A DNA stretch of 64,000 nucleotides from Asterella californica (taxonomy: Eukaryota; Streptophyta; Marchantiopsida; Marchantiales; Aytoniaceae). A model generated the notes under the pieces. It saw only the letters and a list, made by a program, of their open reading frames with translations, made no database searches and was not told the origin of the DNA. The stretch is taken from contig JAYKYS010000010.1 of assembly GCA_036924285.1 (NCBI GenBank), positions 13,925,001-13,989,000 of the forward strand, in the 5' to 3' direction. This document shows, one piece after another, positions 8,260 to 19,181 of this stretch. A program made the translations under genes and the position numbers. How positions within the stretch are numbered: the stretch's first letter is position 1; every line of letters starts with the position of its first letter.

Positions 8260-11200
8260 TCAAGACTCTTCAGCTTCGGCTTCAAACTCATCTTCAACCT
8301 GCATTGAGTCTTCAGCTTCATCCTCAGTAAGCTCTGCAATGTTCTGGTCCTCCCCTCTCCTTCTAAAGAGCTTGATTCTCTTCCCTGCGACTGGTATCTT
8401 GAGCATTGCACCATCTAACTCTCTCAAAGAGTATGTGGCATTATCATAAACTTCTAACACCACATAAGGTCCGAACCATCTCTTGGAAAACTTTCTGATA
8501 GCGCTATGCTGATTATCAAGACTACTATCATAGACTAACACCCAATCACCTTCTTTAACTGGTTTGGGTCGTAATCTATGCGTTCTATCAAATCTGCCTT
8601 TGTTTCTCTCTCTAGCAGTCTTCAACCTTTCCACAGCTTTGGCAACATCCTCAGGTCTTCGTTCTAACTGCTGGATCCTTAATGCAAGAAGATCCTCCGT
8701 ACTTCTATCATCTTCCCATGGCAAAACATTCCAAGTAGACACAACCTCCTCAATCGGCATCACAGGTTTCTGTCCTAGTATCAATTCTGCTGGCATGTAA
8801 CCTGTAACGGTACTATGAGTTGTACGGTCTGCCCATAAAGCAAACGGTAGCAGTCTAGGCCATTCACGGATCTTACCCTTGCAAGCTTTTACCAAAGCTT
8901 TGATGATTGGCGGATGACCTCTTTCGCTCTTGCCATTCCCTTCAGGATTGTAAGCAGTGGTTAATGCCAACTTGATTCCCAATCGCTTGAAGAACTCAAC
9001 TGCTTCTTGTGAATCCAGCTCACCCCTATCTGCAGTGATCTTTCCCACACACCCATATCTACAAATAACATCTTCAAGTAGAAAGCGGCAGACACTAGCA
9101 GTGGTCTTTGTCCTCAAGGCACGGCCTTCAACTTGGTTAGATAGATCTTCTCTAGCCAAGACTAGATACCTCATTTGTCCAAGCCCAAATGGCATAGTTA
9201 CCAGATCCACTACCCATTTGTAATGAATGGCTAAAGGATAAGTAGGATGCAATCCGTCACGATGACGTACGTTGGAATACATCTGGCAGGGTATACAAGA
9301 TGAAACAAACTGTACTACATCCTTATACATACCCTTCCACCAATACTTCTCCTTCATCTTGGCAAATGTAGCCCAAACTCCTTGATCAGCTTCTGCTGCA
9401 ATTCCAAGTCACATACCACTCGTTGCGGTATACCTCCTTGTAGCTTAGGGCGCTTCCATAGATGTCCTCCATGTAAAAAGTAACCATAAGCTATTCTACG
9501 GATCCTCTTGAAATCTGCATCAGACCAGCCTTCTTGCCTTTCCAATGAATCAAATAGCGTCCAAGATCCAACCACTCGCCATCATACATAGTTTCCTCAA
9601 AAAACTCCAACGAGGCTGCAAAACAACTTCTATCTCTTCTAGCAAGAGCACTAGAATAGAACTCTGTTCCCACATCCTCCTGATCATCTATCATTTCTTT
9701 CTCATCGTAATACCTAGCCCTTGATAACATATCTGCCACAGGATTGTCTTTTCCTGCAATATGTCTAAACTCTGGGTTCAAGGACTTGATATATGCTATC
9801 CACCTCAACATGGCAATATCTGGAGTTATACAGCTAGTGATCATTCCTAAGAGAGGTAAACAATCTGTCTCCACAACCACAAGTGCTCCTATCAAGTATT
9901 CCTTATCACTCTTCATCGCAGTAACTACTCCCCATAGTTCTCTCTTGACCTGAGGGTAGTCTCTCTGCCGTGAACTTAACACCTTAGCTCCAAAACGCAC
10001 CACATATCTATTTCCATCCTGATCATCTTGTCCTATAGCCCATCCAATGCCAATAGGACTAGTATCAACAGTAAGGATAACAGATCTGCCCAACTCATAT
10101 GTTACCTTCCGTAGAGTTGGTGGTGAAGACAACAGATCCTTCAACTTCTTCATAGACTCGCTTTGCTCCTCTTGCCACTGAAATCTTTGCCCCTTCCTCA
10201 GCAACTTGTACAACGGATCTGCTACATGAGCAAAGTGTGGAATCCATATATGATAAAACACACATGCACCTAGAAACCTTCTCACCTTGGTAACCGATCC
10301 ACACGTCTCCTTCATTCTTCGAATGGCATCAACCTTGTTTGGACAAGGTTTCCGACCATAAGATCCACATAGATGCCCCACAATCAACACCTCTTGTTCT
10401 CCAAATACAGACTTTGCTCCTGATAAGGTCAAATGAACCTCCTCCAGTCGACTCAATATCTTATCACAATCAGCTATGTGATCTGCAACAAACTTACGGC
10501 ACCCCCTCTGATCCATTACCTCATTCTTCTCCTCCTCAGCACACCCTTTGATCGGCACGTCATCAAGGAATGGCATAGTTTTTTCAGGAATGAAGTCCCT
10601 CAAAACTTTGTTCATGCCATTCATCATATGTGCTACAGAATTGGTAGCACCTTGCGGTAAGGTGCACATCCTTAGTAACCCCAAAGGTGTCCTCATTGTA
10701 GTCAAGTCTCTACTTTCTGAGGATAACTGAAACTGATCATATTCTGAATATAAGTCTCCCATTGAATAGATAGCACGACCAGCAAAAGCCTCTGCAAACT
10801 CGTCTACAATAGGTCCTATATCCATATTCCTGATAGTCACCTTGTTAACTGGTTGCATATCTTGGATAAATCTCAAAGCTCCACTCTTCTTCGGAACAGT
10901 AAACCATCTGCTAGAGTAGGGAGCTATAGATGGTTCCAAGATACCCATCTTAATCCTCTCATTGAGCAAGTCTATCAGCTTTGGTAGATGAGCTCTAGGT
11001 ACAGGGATAAGACGTAGATTCCAAGGCACATGCGGTATTGTAAAGATTACCATAGGTGCAACTACACTTGGATCTACACATCCTACTTCATGTGACTCAA
11101 ACGCAAACGCCTTACCATGCCTAGATAACATCTCCCTGAAGCTCTTCTTCTCTTGCTCAGTAAGAAATCCATCGCCTCCAATCCTCAGCTCTTTTAGTGT

Positions 11201-11731
11201 TGTTTCTGTGAACTGGTGCCCAATTCTTCTCGGTCCTCTGAGCGTCGGTTCTCGTGCAGCTTGCTCCATCTTCTGATTGTAATCGAGTGGTAAAGGCAAA
11301 GTCACTGGTTTGACTTTCTTTGCCACTGACTTGTACTTGGTCTCCACATACACCTCTTGCCGATCTATAAACTTATCAATTACATCATAAAGCTCCTTGG
11401 AGCTCACTCTCACCACTCTATCTACACCATCTATAGAACTTTCTACTATAGATTTCAACTCCCCTATAGTATCTATCAAATACTGCTCTTCAAACACTCC
11501 AGATATGTATTCATCTCTTGCTAACTCTCCACTATCCCACAAAGACTACTGTACATACTTCACATGTTGCCTCTCAAACCTCTTCAGATTCTCAACCTTC
11601 CTATAACACACTGATCCACATGATGTCAGTCCTAAGAAGCTAGTGGATAAAGCTTCCTGCTCTACTGGATCAGGCGAGAATCCTATCTCTACTGTACCGT
11701 TGAAGTCTCGCTCTTCAATGATACTCTGCCA
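8260..11731 (-). pseudogene. E3 pol (RT, RNase H, integrase), broken
   Basis: Pol lies in the -1 frame relative to gag, entered at the heptamer 11737-11731. RT has the unusual FLDDVPIKG motif in place of YxDD, and TMRTPLG and LPQGATNS blocks. RNase H includes TVDTSPIGIGWAIG, and integrase has CX2C, TADRGE and GNGKSERGH. Lesions are an in-frame TAG at 11546-11548, a frameshift near 9540, and a small deletion with frameshift near 9360 that removes the residues around the integrase HH region. The open blocks are 11542-9491, 9575-9354 and 9357-8260; the last encodes integrase and ends in an acidic tail. The FLDD(V/I)P motif resembles fungal gypsy elements as I remember them. The element is not autonomous. 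Confidence 0.85.
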
Positions 11732-14061
11732 AAACCCCTAGACTCTCTAAACTCCTGAGTAATCTTAGGTAGTGGACGGTCTCTCAAGCTATCACGATTC
11801 CTCTCATGTTCTGCAGCAACGGTCAAAAACTGAACAGCTCTCTTGCCGTCTCTACTACGTATCCTAGCATAGGCTGAACCGTCATCCATAACTCGTGTCT
11901 CCATTCTAACAGCAGTAATGTAAGGCTGCCCTAGAATGATAAGATAGGTCGACATGTCTTGCACAAAGAAATTCTGAACATCACTAATGTCACCCACAGT
12001 TACCTTGATGTTGGGGCAAGCACCATAGAGTCCTCCCCGCTGGTTGTTGGCAGCACGGATAAGCCATCCATGGTCGGTGTCTATAGGCCACCTCCCACGC
12101 TTGTACAGCTCCTTAGACATCAGATTAATCTCCGAGCCATGATCAATCAATGCCACCACAGGTTCCTCTAGATCTCCCAGCTTCACTAAGGTCTCTGTGG
12201 TTGCTCTCGCCCAATGGTTGTGAGAATAATGGCTCTTCTGCGATGCTTCCACCTCATCTTCAAACCTCACGTGCTGATCTGATCTTCCCTCTGATACTTG
12301 AGAGCAGTAACCAGCAATCTCATCTTCCTCATCCTTCGACAGTTTGGTCCCTAGAGCGTTAAGCGTAGCTGCTTCACCCAAAATCTGACGTTTCCTCTTG
12401 ATGATATCTATGATAACCTCATGGAACTCACGCTTTGCAATCCCAAGAATCTCACCCAAAGTAAACTCAACTTTCCCATTCAAGATACGGTTCTCTAACA
12501 CTTGCTTCAAGTCTGTAGCAATCTCAATGTCAGACTGAAGTTTGTATGCAAGCATCTTACCCTTCTCCTTGCTTCTCTCCTTCTCCTTTGGTGTTGTAGG
12601 TGGTAGATCCTCCATAGTCTCCTCCCGAGTAGGTGTTGTCTCCTTCCTTGTCTCTGGTCTAGCCCTTTCACTCCTTGTAGCAGGCCGTTTGGCTGTAGAA
12701 GCCTCACCTGCATCCTCCCTCCTACGTTTGTCTTCTAGTACAGCTTCATGCTGACTTCTTGCAACATAAGCATGCACCGACATAGTATCTACAGGGTCAT
12801 TCCATCCAGTAGTTTCTCTAATTGAGTTGCCAACCCTTCGTAGCACATCCTTGTCTAGCTCTGTTCTAGCTACGGACCGCACTACATCTGACCACAACCC
12901 AGTAGTCCTTTTCTCTCTCTCCATCTCCACTTTCACTCCACAGATAGCAGTATTCACAAGAGAAACAGCATGTGATGCTGATATCTCATTCACAAGTCTC
13001 TTCATACCACCCTTGCCAAAGTTGGTTCCCAACATCATCCCAGTCTCTCTCAAATGGATCTTACCATCTTTGAAGAAGATAAGATCCTTCCTCAATGCAT
13101 CTGAAAACTCTCCACAATCTCTTCTTACATGATCTAGGCTATCGCACCATATACAACGATGAACAAAGCCTTCTCTCATCTGAGGTCTCTGCATAGCAGG
13201 CTCTACATTCTGCTCCTTCTCTTCTAACCTAGTGAGCTTAAGCTTAAGCTCCTTCATACCCTTAATCAACTCATCAAGCGGTGAGTCTTCCTCTCTAGCA
13301 ATTACCAAAGCGGGCTTAGCAGGCAACTGTTTGACAGGAATTATCAGAGGTGCTGCTTCACTTACCACCACCTTGTCCCTTCTTCTCTGTCTCTTGGTCA
13401 GCAAAGAGACAGCCTCTTCAACCTCCTTCCAGTCAGTCTTCAATCCTCTCTCCTCACTCTTGTCTTCCAGCAACAGCTCAAGCTTCTCCTGAATAGTCAC
13501 GTCCGCTGCTTGTAGGAAAAGCTCCGTCTTCTCCACCTCTAATGTAAGCTTTTCTGTCCTAGAAAGCTGAGCATACTGACGATCAAATTCCCTTAACAAC
13601 TCATTTACAGACAAACCTTTGTTGGGCTTAACCACCCACTCCAAGAACGTTTTCTTGGTCACCCTCTCTGAATCTTCAGTGTAGTACTCCTCCTTCAAAG
13701 CTCGCATAAAGCTCTCCCAACTCTGTCCTTGCTGCTGCTTGAGCTCCTTCACACGCCCACGAATCTCAGGGACAACAGCAAGCTCAAAGTTCTCCACCAT
13801 CTCCTTCTCAGGCACCTTGTTCACATCCATCTCCCTAGCATAGTATCGCACATACTTGGAAATATCTGTACCCTTGAACTGGTCCATCTGGTGCACCACA
13901 GATTGCAACGCCTTGGTTGCTAACACCTCCTTCCTCTCTGTGCTCTGCTGCTGCTGCATGAACATGGAAAAAGCCTGGAACATCTTCATCGTAGCAGCAT
14001 CAAACTGAATAGGTTGCTGAGCAGCAGCAGCACCTCCACTTGATGATCCTTGGTTGGCCAT
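11689..14061 (-). CDS. E3 gag-protease (790 aa)
   Basis: The open frame begins at ATG 14061-14059 (MANQGSSSGG). Gag helices cover residues ~20-260. A knuckle CIWCDSLDHVRRDC (CX2CX4HX4C) follows, then a charged linker rich in Lys/Glu/Thr, and then a protease-like domain with LIDHGSEINLMS, where the usual Asp-Ser/Thr-Gly is Asp-His-Gly. The C-terminal part ends with an ILGQP motif. E7 has the same arrangement, including DHG, so the unusual triad is a family trait. The end of gag overlaps the -1 pol frame. The frame is intact although pol is not. Confidence 0.85.
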   Translation of the reverse strand: MANQGSSSGGAAAAQQPIQFDAATMKMFQAFSMFMQQQQSTERKEVLATKALQSVVHQMDQFKGTDISKYVRYYAREMDVNKVPEKEMVENFELAVVPEIRGRVKELKQQQGQSWESFMRALKEEYYTEDSERVTKKTFLEWVVKPNKGLSVNELLREFDRQYAQLSRTEKLTLEVEKTELFLQAADVTIQEKLELLLEDKSEERGLKTDWKEVEEAVSLLTKRQRRRDKVVVSEAAPLIIPVKQLPAKPALVIAREEDSPLDELIKGMKELKLKLTRLEEKEQNVEPAMQRPQMREGFVHRCIWCDSLDHVRRDCGEFSDALRKDLIFFKDGKIHLRETGMMLGTNFGKGGMKRLVNEISASHAVSLVNTAICGVKVEMEREKRTTGLWSDVVRSVARTELDKDVLRRVGNSIRETTGWNDPVDTMSVHAYVARSQHEAVLEDKRRREDAGEASTAKRPATRSERARPETRKETTPTREETMEDLPPTTPKEKERSKEKGKMLAYKLQSDIEIATDLKQVLENRILNGKVEFTLGEILGIAKREFHEVIIDIIKRKRQILGEAATLNALGTKLSKDEEDEIAGYCSQVSEGRSDQHVRFEDEVEASQKSHYSHNHWARATTETLVKLGDLEEPVVALIDHGSEINLMSKELYKRGRWPIDTDHGWLIRAANNQRGGLYGACPNIKVTVGDISDVQNFFVQDMSTYLIILGQPYITAVRMETRVMDDGSAYARIRSRDGKRAVQFLTVAAEHERNRDSLRDRPLPKITQEFRESRGFGRVSLKSETSTVQ
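11731..11737 (-). promoter_or_regulatory. E3 -1 ribosomal frameshift heptamer GGGTTTT
   Basis: On the minus strand the gag codons read AGG GGT TTT, giving the X XXY YYZ heptamer G GGT TTT. A -1 slip enters a frame that stays open through the gag stop into pol as far as the TAG at 11546. A 6-bp hairpin (TTGAAG/CTTCAA, 11718-11700) lies 12 nt downstream. E7 and E8 have equivalent heptamers at the homologous place. Confidence 0.75.
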
Positions 14062-14108
14062 GATATCTGATCCTGTAACACTCTTAAGAAAACTCCCACC
14101 CTAGGTGT

Positions 14109-14126
14109 TTCACGTCGAGTTCACCA
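14109..14126 (-). other. E3 candidate primer-binding site
   Basis: The minus strand reads TGGTGAACTCGACGTGAA, 11 nt after the LTR end. E7 has TGGTGAACCCGACGTGAA at the same place. I do not recognise the tRNA it would match. Confidence 0.5.
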
Positions 14127-14137
14127 AAAAGAGAGTA

Positions 14138-14485
14138 TGTCGGAGTGTAATCCGTCTACCTAGGAAAGCGCCGGGCTTCTGGCTGTGGTTGTTCACTCAA
14201 GAGGTTGGCTTTCAGGTCACAATAGGGCTATAAACACTCACACAGATGTGTAAGATGTAGTAATATACCCAGAAGGCGAAATTCAGGTCTAGCTGGCAGT
14301 AATAGGATTCGGCGGTGAACTTTGACACTCACGGAGAGGAAAACTATGAAGGTTTAGACCTCTAAACTTCCCCTACATGCAAATGAGGTACTACTGAACT
14401 CACAGACGAAATTTCAGCCTGAGATCAAATTCTGACACGGAGATATGAACAGAAAAGTTTTGAGCAAGAAAACTACGGCAATTGA
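14138..14485 (-). repeat. E3 5' LTR, truncated
   Basis: On the minus strand the LTR ends ...ATTACACTCCGACA. Only ~348 bp of its 3' portion remain; the rest is lost at the junction with the truncated E5 LTR at 14485/14486. It is non-coding. Confidence 0.65.
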
Positions 14486-14883
14486 GGAGGTCTTCCGAGA
14501 ACGACATTGAATCGGAAGCTGTCCCAAGTGTCTTCCCAGAGGCCACTGTCACCGCAGGAGCCCGCAACCATCTTCTAAACCTTTCTCATACTCTACTTCT
14601 CGCATATCTTGTATCTTCTGATAGGAAGTAGGATGTAATGCAAGATGGATTGTCTTCTTGGTAATCCATGCGAGGCCTTGCTTAGATAGGATTGTTTAGA
14701 TATAGCTCGGAAGACGAGAGCTATCTAGGAAGCACTGTTAGAATCCCGGAAGACGGAGTAGCTGTCTTCTGGAAGACTAGTTTTGTCTTCTGAGAGTGGA
14801 AGCTAGACTGTGGGCACTCGGGAAGAACTGAGCCTTCAGCTCATAGTAGGTGCTTGTGGTTTAGTGCAGCAGATCTTCCAGGT

Positions 14884-15624
14884 ATGTCGATGCATCCGCG
14901 AGGCTTGGTGTTACCAGCGACAGAATTGGCCGAGACCACTCCTTTCCTCAAGGAGTTGGGTCTCGACTTCTTCCTGTGGGACTGGAACCTCGCAGATCAA
15001 GGGCTTCTGGAGGAGGTATGGGCCGCATTACCACCGCGTAACCGTGTACCTGCAAAAGCAGGAGTTGCTCGGGGAAGACCATCTTCCTGGACAGAAGACT
15101 GGTGGCGTAAGGCGTTTCACAGACCTGAGATCGAGAACCGAGGATATTGGTACGAGAAGAAGATCTTGCCTAGGATTGTGAGTTCATGGCATGTGCCTGG
15201 GAGTACCACCTGCCTTTTCGTGGAAGACAGGCAGGGGAGGAACGGTTGGAAGATAGAGTCTTACCGGGAGCCGAAGAAGCGACTTCTGGCGAAGTTGTTT
15301 CTGCATCTTTTCCCCAAGGGAAAAGCGCAGAAGACAAGGTACTTAGGAGATCAGGACGTGGAGTTCCTGGAATCAGTGTGGGATGACAGAGTGCCAATCT
15401 ACTGGGGTGCGTACATCCACAACTATGTACAGACGGAGCTAGCATACTTGGGTACCCCGGCGGGAGGACATCTGACGCCCTTCTTCTGCTACTTGTATGT
15501 AGCCATGGGGGATCTTAGGGAAGATCAGCTGGCAGTGTATGGGCCAACGGAGCGACAGGAGGTGAAGGAGGAGACCTCGGAAGACGATGACCGAGAGGCA
15601 GCAGCAACGCCCCTCCCACTCTGA
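14884..15624 (+). CDS. ORF-A in the E5 5' LTR, unknown 246-aa protein
   Basis: Starts at ATG 14884 (MSMHPRGLVLP); this ATG is kept in all four copies seen (31514, 38115, 59206). It encodes a globular, Trp/Tyr-rich protein with blocks such as LGLDFFLWDWNLADQGLLEE, EDWWRKAFHRPE, GRNGWKIESYREPKKR and YLGDQDVEFLES, and an acidic end. It is intact here and in the 3' LTR. Against the copy at 38115, the first ~71 codons show about 20 synonymous and 7 replacement codon changes, which indicates past selection on the protein. The stop TGA overlaps the ORF-B start (TGATG). The function is unknown. The C-terminal half loosely recalls the 'putative plant transposon protein' domain, a weak guess. There is no signal peptide or membrane segment. 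Confidence 0.75.
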   Translation: MSMHPRGLVLPATELAETTPFLKELGLDFFLWDWNLADQGLLEEVWAALPPRNRVPAKAGVARGRPSSWTEDWWRKAFHRPEIENRGYWYEKKILPRIVSSWHVPGSTTCLFVEDRQGRNGWKIESYREPKKRLLAKLFLHLFPKGKAQKTRYLGDQDVEFLESVWDDRVPIYWGAYIHNYVQTELAYLGTPAGGHLTPFFCYLYVAMGDLREDQLAVYGPTERQEVKEETSEDDDREAAATPLPL

Positions 15625-17175
15625 TGCCACAGTTGAGACCCGGCTCTCACCAGAAGACGCTTCTGGTGAGGGAAGACGAGTCTAGTGGGTCGGAAGACGC
15701 CACGCCAGTGAGGAAGATGGGTCACAGAAGTGTACCGAGGACACCCATCTCTCTCATCCATTCAGGATCGGAGTCGGACTCGGAGGAAGACTTGCTGAGT
15801 ACCCGATCGGAGCAGAAGACAGCTTCTGTAACACCTGGGAGTCTTCCGAAGAATCCAGAAGACGAAGGATGGATGGGTACTCCTACTGCGATGCGAGGAA
15901 GCGCAAAGAGGAGAGCCGCTCCTGCCACGAGGGGTCTTCCACCCCGGAAGATGAGAAGAGTAGCTTCTTCTCGTGCGCAGAAGATGAAGGCCGTAGTGGT
16001 GGAAGAGGCTCCCTTGCCTCTGGAAGACGAAGTCGACACCCTCGAGCGAGTGGTGGGGATGAACTTGTCTTCTGCAGGAAGACGACTGGAGGAGTTCAGT
16101 GCCTACTTCCAGAAGGAGATCCAGCCCGCTATGGAGTTGCTGGAAAGGAGAGCGAGGGCACAGGAGAAGCCCTTACAGCCTGGATTCGGCCTGCGCACCT
16201 TGCTGCGACAGGAAGACAGCCAGCAGAAGACGGAGTCGCTGGAAGCTAGTCTCCGCACTACGGAGAAGCTTGCAGCCAGGTACAAGGCGGAAGCAGCCAC
16301 TTCTGCCAAGGAGTCGATGCAACTTCGGAAGAGCAACCAGGAGTTGCAGGCGCGAGTACAGCAGCGTGATCAGGAAGTTCTCCGAGTCAGGAGAAGATCA
16401 CTGCCCTCGCAGAAGAGCAGACCACTTGGAAGATGCAGCGAGAAGCCGCAGAAGCGCGAGCTGCAACGGAAAAGACGCAGAGGGAAGCAGCGGAGGCTCG
16501 TGCGCGGAAGATGCTAGCTCAGTCGGTAGAAGCGCTTCAGAAGAAGTTCAACTTCACCGCGGGTAAGAAGTTACTTATCTTAGCTAGGGAATGGGATAGC
16601 GAGTCCAAGACGAGGTTGGTGGAATGCAGAGATAGCATGTTCAGGTACCTGGATAGATAGATAGAAGGAGTGAAGACACTTTATGGTCTTCTCTCACTTC
16701 TGACACCTGCAACCGCATCTTCCCAAGCCCCAGCACCCTCGACTGGATCCGGAATGGAGAAGGAGGAGTTCGATCTCGCTGTACACTTGGTGGTGACAGC
16801 GTTGGAAGACGAGAAGACTCCAGAAGACGCTTCGGAAGACAGGAAGACGAGCCGTCTTCCCAGGTATTCCACGTGGAGGAAGCGACTTCCCCGGACCCTT
16901 ATGAGATCGCCATGGTCCCTAGTACTGCATCTGTGCCTCAGAAGACCGAAGACGCACCATTCGACTCGTCTTCCCAGAAGACCATTCCGTCTTCCGAAGT
17001 CGAAGCCGAGGAAGACGCAGCCGCAGAAATAGCAGGGCCAGCGAAGAGCGAGGAGAGGGAAGCTACCTCAGTGGTACCCGAGGTAAGTGCAGGGCTTCCC
17101 AGCCCATCAGAAGTCGAGGTAGTAGCTCCGGTAGGAGCAGATCATGTAGAGATTGCCACCGAGCAATCAGAGTAG
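15624..17175 (+). pseudogene. ORF-B in the E5 5' LTR, coiled-coil protein, broken
   Basis: The ATG at 15624 overlaps the ORF-A stop. The order is a Ser/Glu-rich acidic N-terminus, a basic stretch (PPRKMRRVASSRAQKMK), a long heptad-like coiled coil rich in Gln/Glu/Arg (about 16080-16520), a conserved block (KKFNFTAGKKLL, AREWD, FRYLDR), then an acidic Glu/Asp-rich C-terminus ending EQSE. Lesions are a frameshift near 16394, TAG at 16658-16660 (CAG in the 39.9-kb copy) and a frameshift near 16850. The copies at 35.9-36.1 and 38.9-40.4 kb are open across the first two sites, which fixes the original frame. Intact length would be ~515 aa. The same lesions are in the 3' LTR, so they predate insertion. 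Function unknown; coiled-coil oligomerisation is inferred. Confidence 0.7.
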
Positions 17176-18819
17176 TTAGCAAACTCAATCGACACTTCCA
17201 GATTTAGTAGGATTGGACATGCTATCTTAAGGGTGGCAGTTTTCCATGTAAAAATAGTTAGGACCCCATGTGGCAGCATAGGTAGCATAGGAGTAACACA
17301 GTGGAGGGCTAATTGGAAAGAGGGACCGCATGCATGTGAGATGACAACCTCTTGTCAGCGCCTCTCTCTCTCTCCCTGGTGGTTGCCTCCCAAGGCAGAT
17401 GGTTAAGTAGGATAGCAGGGTAGGAGAAAAGCTCTCTGAGAGCTCTGCCAGTTCTGTAGAATTCGGCAGTAACTGAACATACACACCGATTCTACATGCA
17501 GGCAGGCGAGACACATTAGAGCAGAGACAGTCTTAGCGCACTACACCCGTTGTTGGAAACATACGAATAGTCTTGGAATATATAGGAGGGGTCTGCATAC
17601 TCGCACCAGCAGTGGTTCGAAGATGTAGATAGAGGTAGTGGACAGTCCAGGAACAAGGAACGGCATCCTCGTGCAGTCCTGTTGGCTGGACTGGTGTGTC
17701 GAGGAGTAGACGCAGGGAGTAGCGGGAGTGAGCTTCCCAATGCCATTGTGACTTCTTCTCGGGGAATAGATTGTGGATTTGAGTGCAGCAGCTTCGCTCA
17801 TGTCTTCTGGGTGGTGGAATGTATTGAATTCGCTCCCAATTGTGCACGGGAAGTGTTCTTCTTGAGTGGCGGTGAATGTCAACAGTTGTGGAAGTGTAGC
17901 TTGACTCGTTCAGTAGAGCACTTGGGATCTACGTACGAACGGTCTTTTGGGTAAGTGATCCCAGAAGACAGAGCAGTCAGAGCAGCGAAGTGAAGAAGAA
18001 AGAAGACTTCTTCCCGCAACAGAAGACGACATCCTCGAGTAGAAGACGATGCTACAGTACTCACGTTTGTTGTCTTCCTCCCCAAACTATTACAAGCAGG
18101 GATGGCTTGTTAGTCAGGATCCGGACTAGAAGCCTGTCGGAATCTTAATTGCCCTTTTTCATCCTGTTTTCTCTTGTTTGGATTTCTTCTTCTTCCCATC
18201 TTCCCTCATCTTCCCCATCTTCTTATCTTCTTCTAGTGAGCTTCCGATACTTCTATTGAGCTTCCGTGAAGGTGAATGTCGTTGTAGCGCTGCAGGAAGA
18301 CAACTTCCGTAGGCAGAAGCTTGGGAAGGCTACAGGGGGCATACACCCTGTGATTTATCCAACCCGATGGAATGTGAGTGTGAGAATAAGGTGTAACGAC
18401 TGTACTAGTCAACTTCTGCGAAGCCGGACAGCCTTCTGGAGGTGTGAGAAAACGAACTAAACCCCCAGAAGACGAGAATCGTTTCGGGAAGACGGTATCG
18501 AGAAGACCGGAAGAAGCAACCTGGAAGCAGGAAGATCGTCTTCTCGAGCTTCTCTGTGAATAGTTGTGTGATATTTTAGTTGGTAGTTGTTTGTTTGGGT
18601 CCAGAGCACCATTCGGCGTATCTGGAAGACGTGTTGTTTTGTGTGGTTTTGTGAGAAGACGGGATTTTCTAGGCAAAACCCGTGTGTTTGTGTGTTTGAA
18701 CAGATCTTAGAACTTAGAGCAGCGTTACTTGTGCAAATCCTCTGTGGGAACGATATCTTGTATACTAAATGGGCAAAAGGAGAAATCCTACGTCACTACA
18801 TATAGTGAGGAACCATTTT

Positions 18820-18838
18820 TGGCGCCGCTGCCGGGGAT
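18820..18838 (+). other. E5 primer-binding site, tRNA-Asp type
   Basis: TGGCGCCGCTGCCGGGGAT, 19 nt after the LTR. It matches the complement of the plant tRNA-Asp 3' end with one mismatch; tRNA-Asp priming is usual in Tat/Athila elements. The leader 18839-19181 shows nothing else I can support. Confidence 0.8.
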
Positions 18839-19181
18839 TTCATCTTAGTAACTTCTGTTCTAAGCTTCTTGGATCTGCGTGCCATTAGTTAGGTTCGTTT
18901 CGAACTAACTTCGATTGTAGTTGAATGTGTTGTGGGACTCTATCTTGCTAGAAGACGGAAACCGCAACCAGAAGCTGATAAGATACATCAGGGGAAGTTG
19001 GAAGAAGCCGCTTCCCTGCTTCCAAGAACTCCTTGGAAGACTCGATCTCGGAAGATTGCAGTGAGTGCAACCAGAAGCAGGAGAAGAAGACGTTCTGAAC
19101 TTGTGATCGGTTGTTCAGTCATTTGGTCTACCAGATCTAGTAGTAGAAGGATAGAGACATCTGTTCTCAGTACTCTGGTGG

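Larger units (their letters stand above)
1..14485 (-). mobile_element. E3: minus-strand Ty3/gypsy element, FLDDVP clade, split by E1
   Basis: Reading on the minus strand, the order is truncated 5' LTR (14485-14138), candidate PBS (14126-14109), gag-protease, a -1 frameshift heptamer, pol (RT, RNase H, integrase), PPT (8225-8214), and a 3' LTR from 8213 leftwards. That 3' LTR is interrupted by E1 (201-7831) and leaves the window at base 1. LTR ends follow the family pattern TGTCG...CGACA. The pol frame is damaged and the 5' LTR is cut by the E5 junction, so this is a dead copy. Confidence 0.85.
14486..18800 (+). repeat. E5 5' LTR, lacking its first ~1.6 kb
   Basis: Matches 31116-35431 with about 1% substitutions and one single-base indel (near 18398/35029). 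It ends CTACGTCACTACA. It carries ORF-A and ORF-B (14884-17175). The 1.6 kb after ORF-B (17176-18800) has no convincing gene: it is GAAGAC-rich, with a pyrimidine-rich stretch at 18165-18240. The missing part corresponds to 29522-31115. Confidence 0.9.

Noticed and set aside
14866..14890. CAG|GTATGT before ORF-A as a splice donor
   Set aside because: The preceding CAG is not kept in the other copies (AAGTATGT instead), and no matching acceptor or shared exon was seen.
15722..16039. Antisense 105-aa ORF opposite ORF-B (also at 32352)
   Set aside because: It is a shadow of the Ser/Glu-rich coding strand; sense ORF-B is supported by other copies, this one is not.
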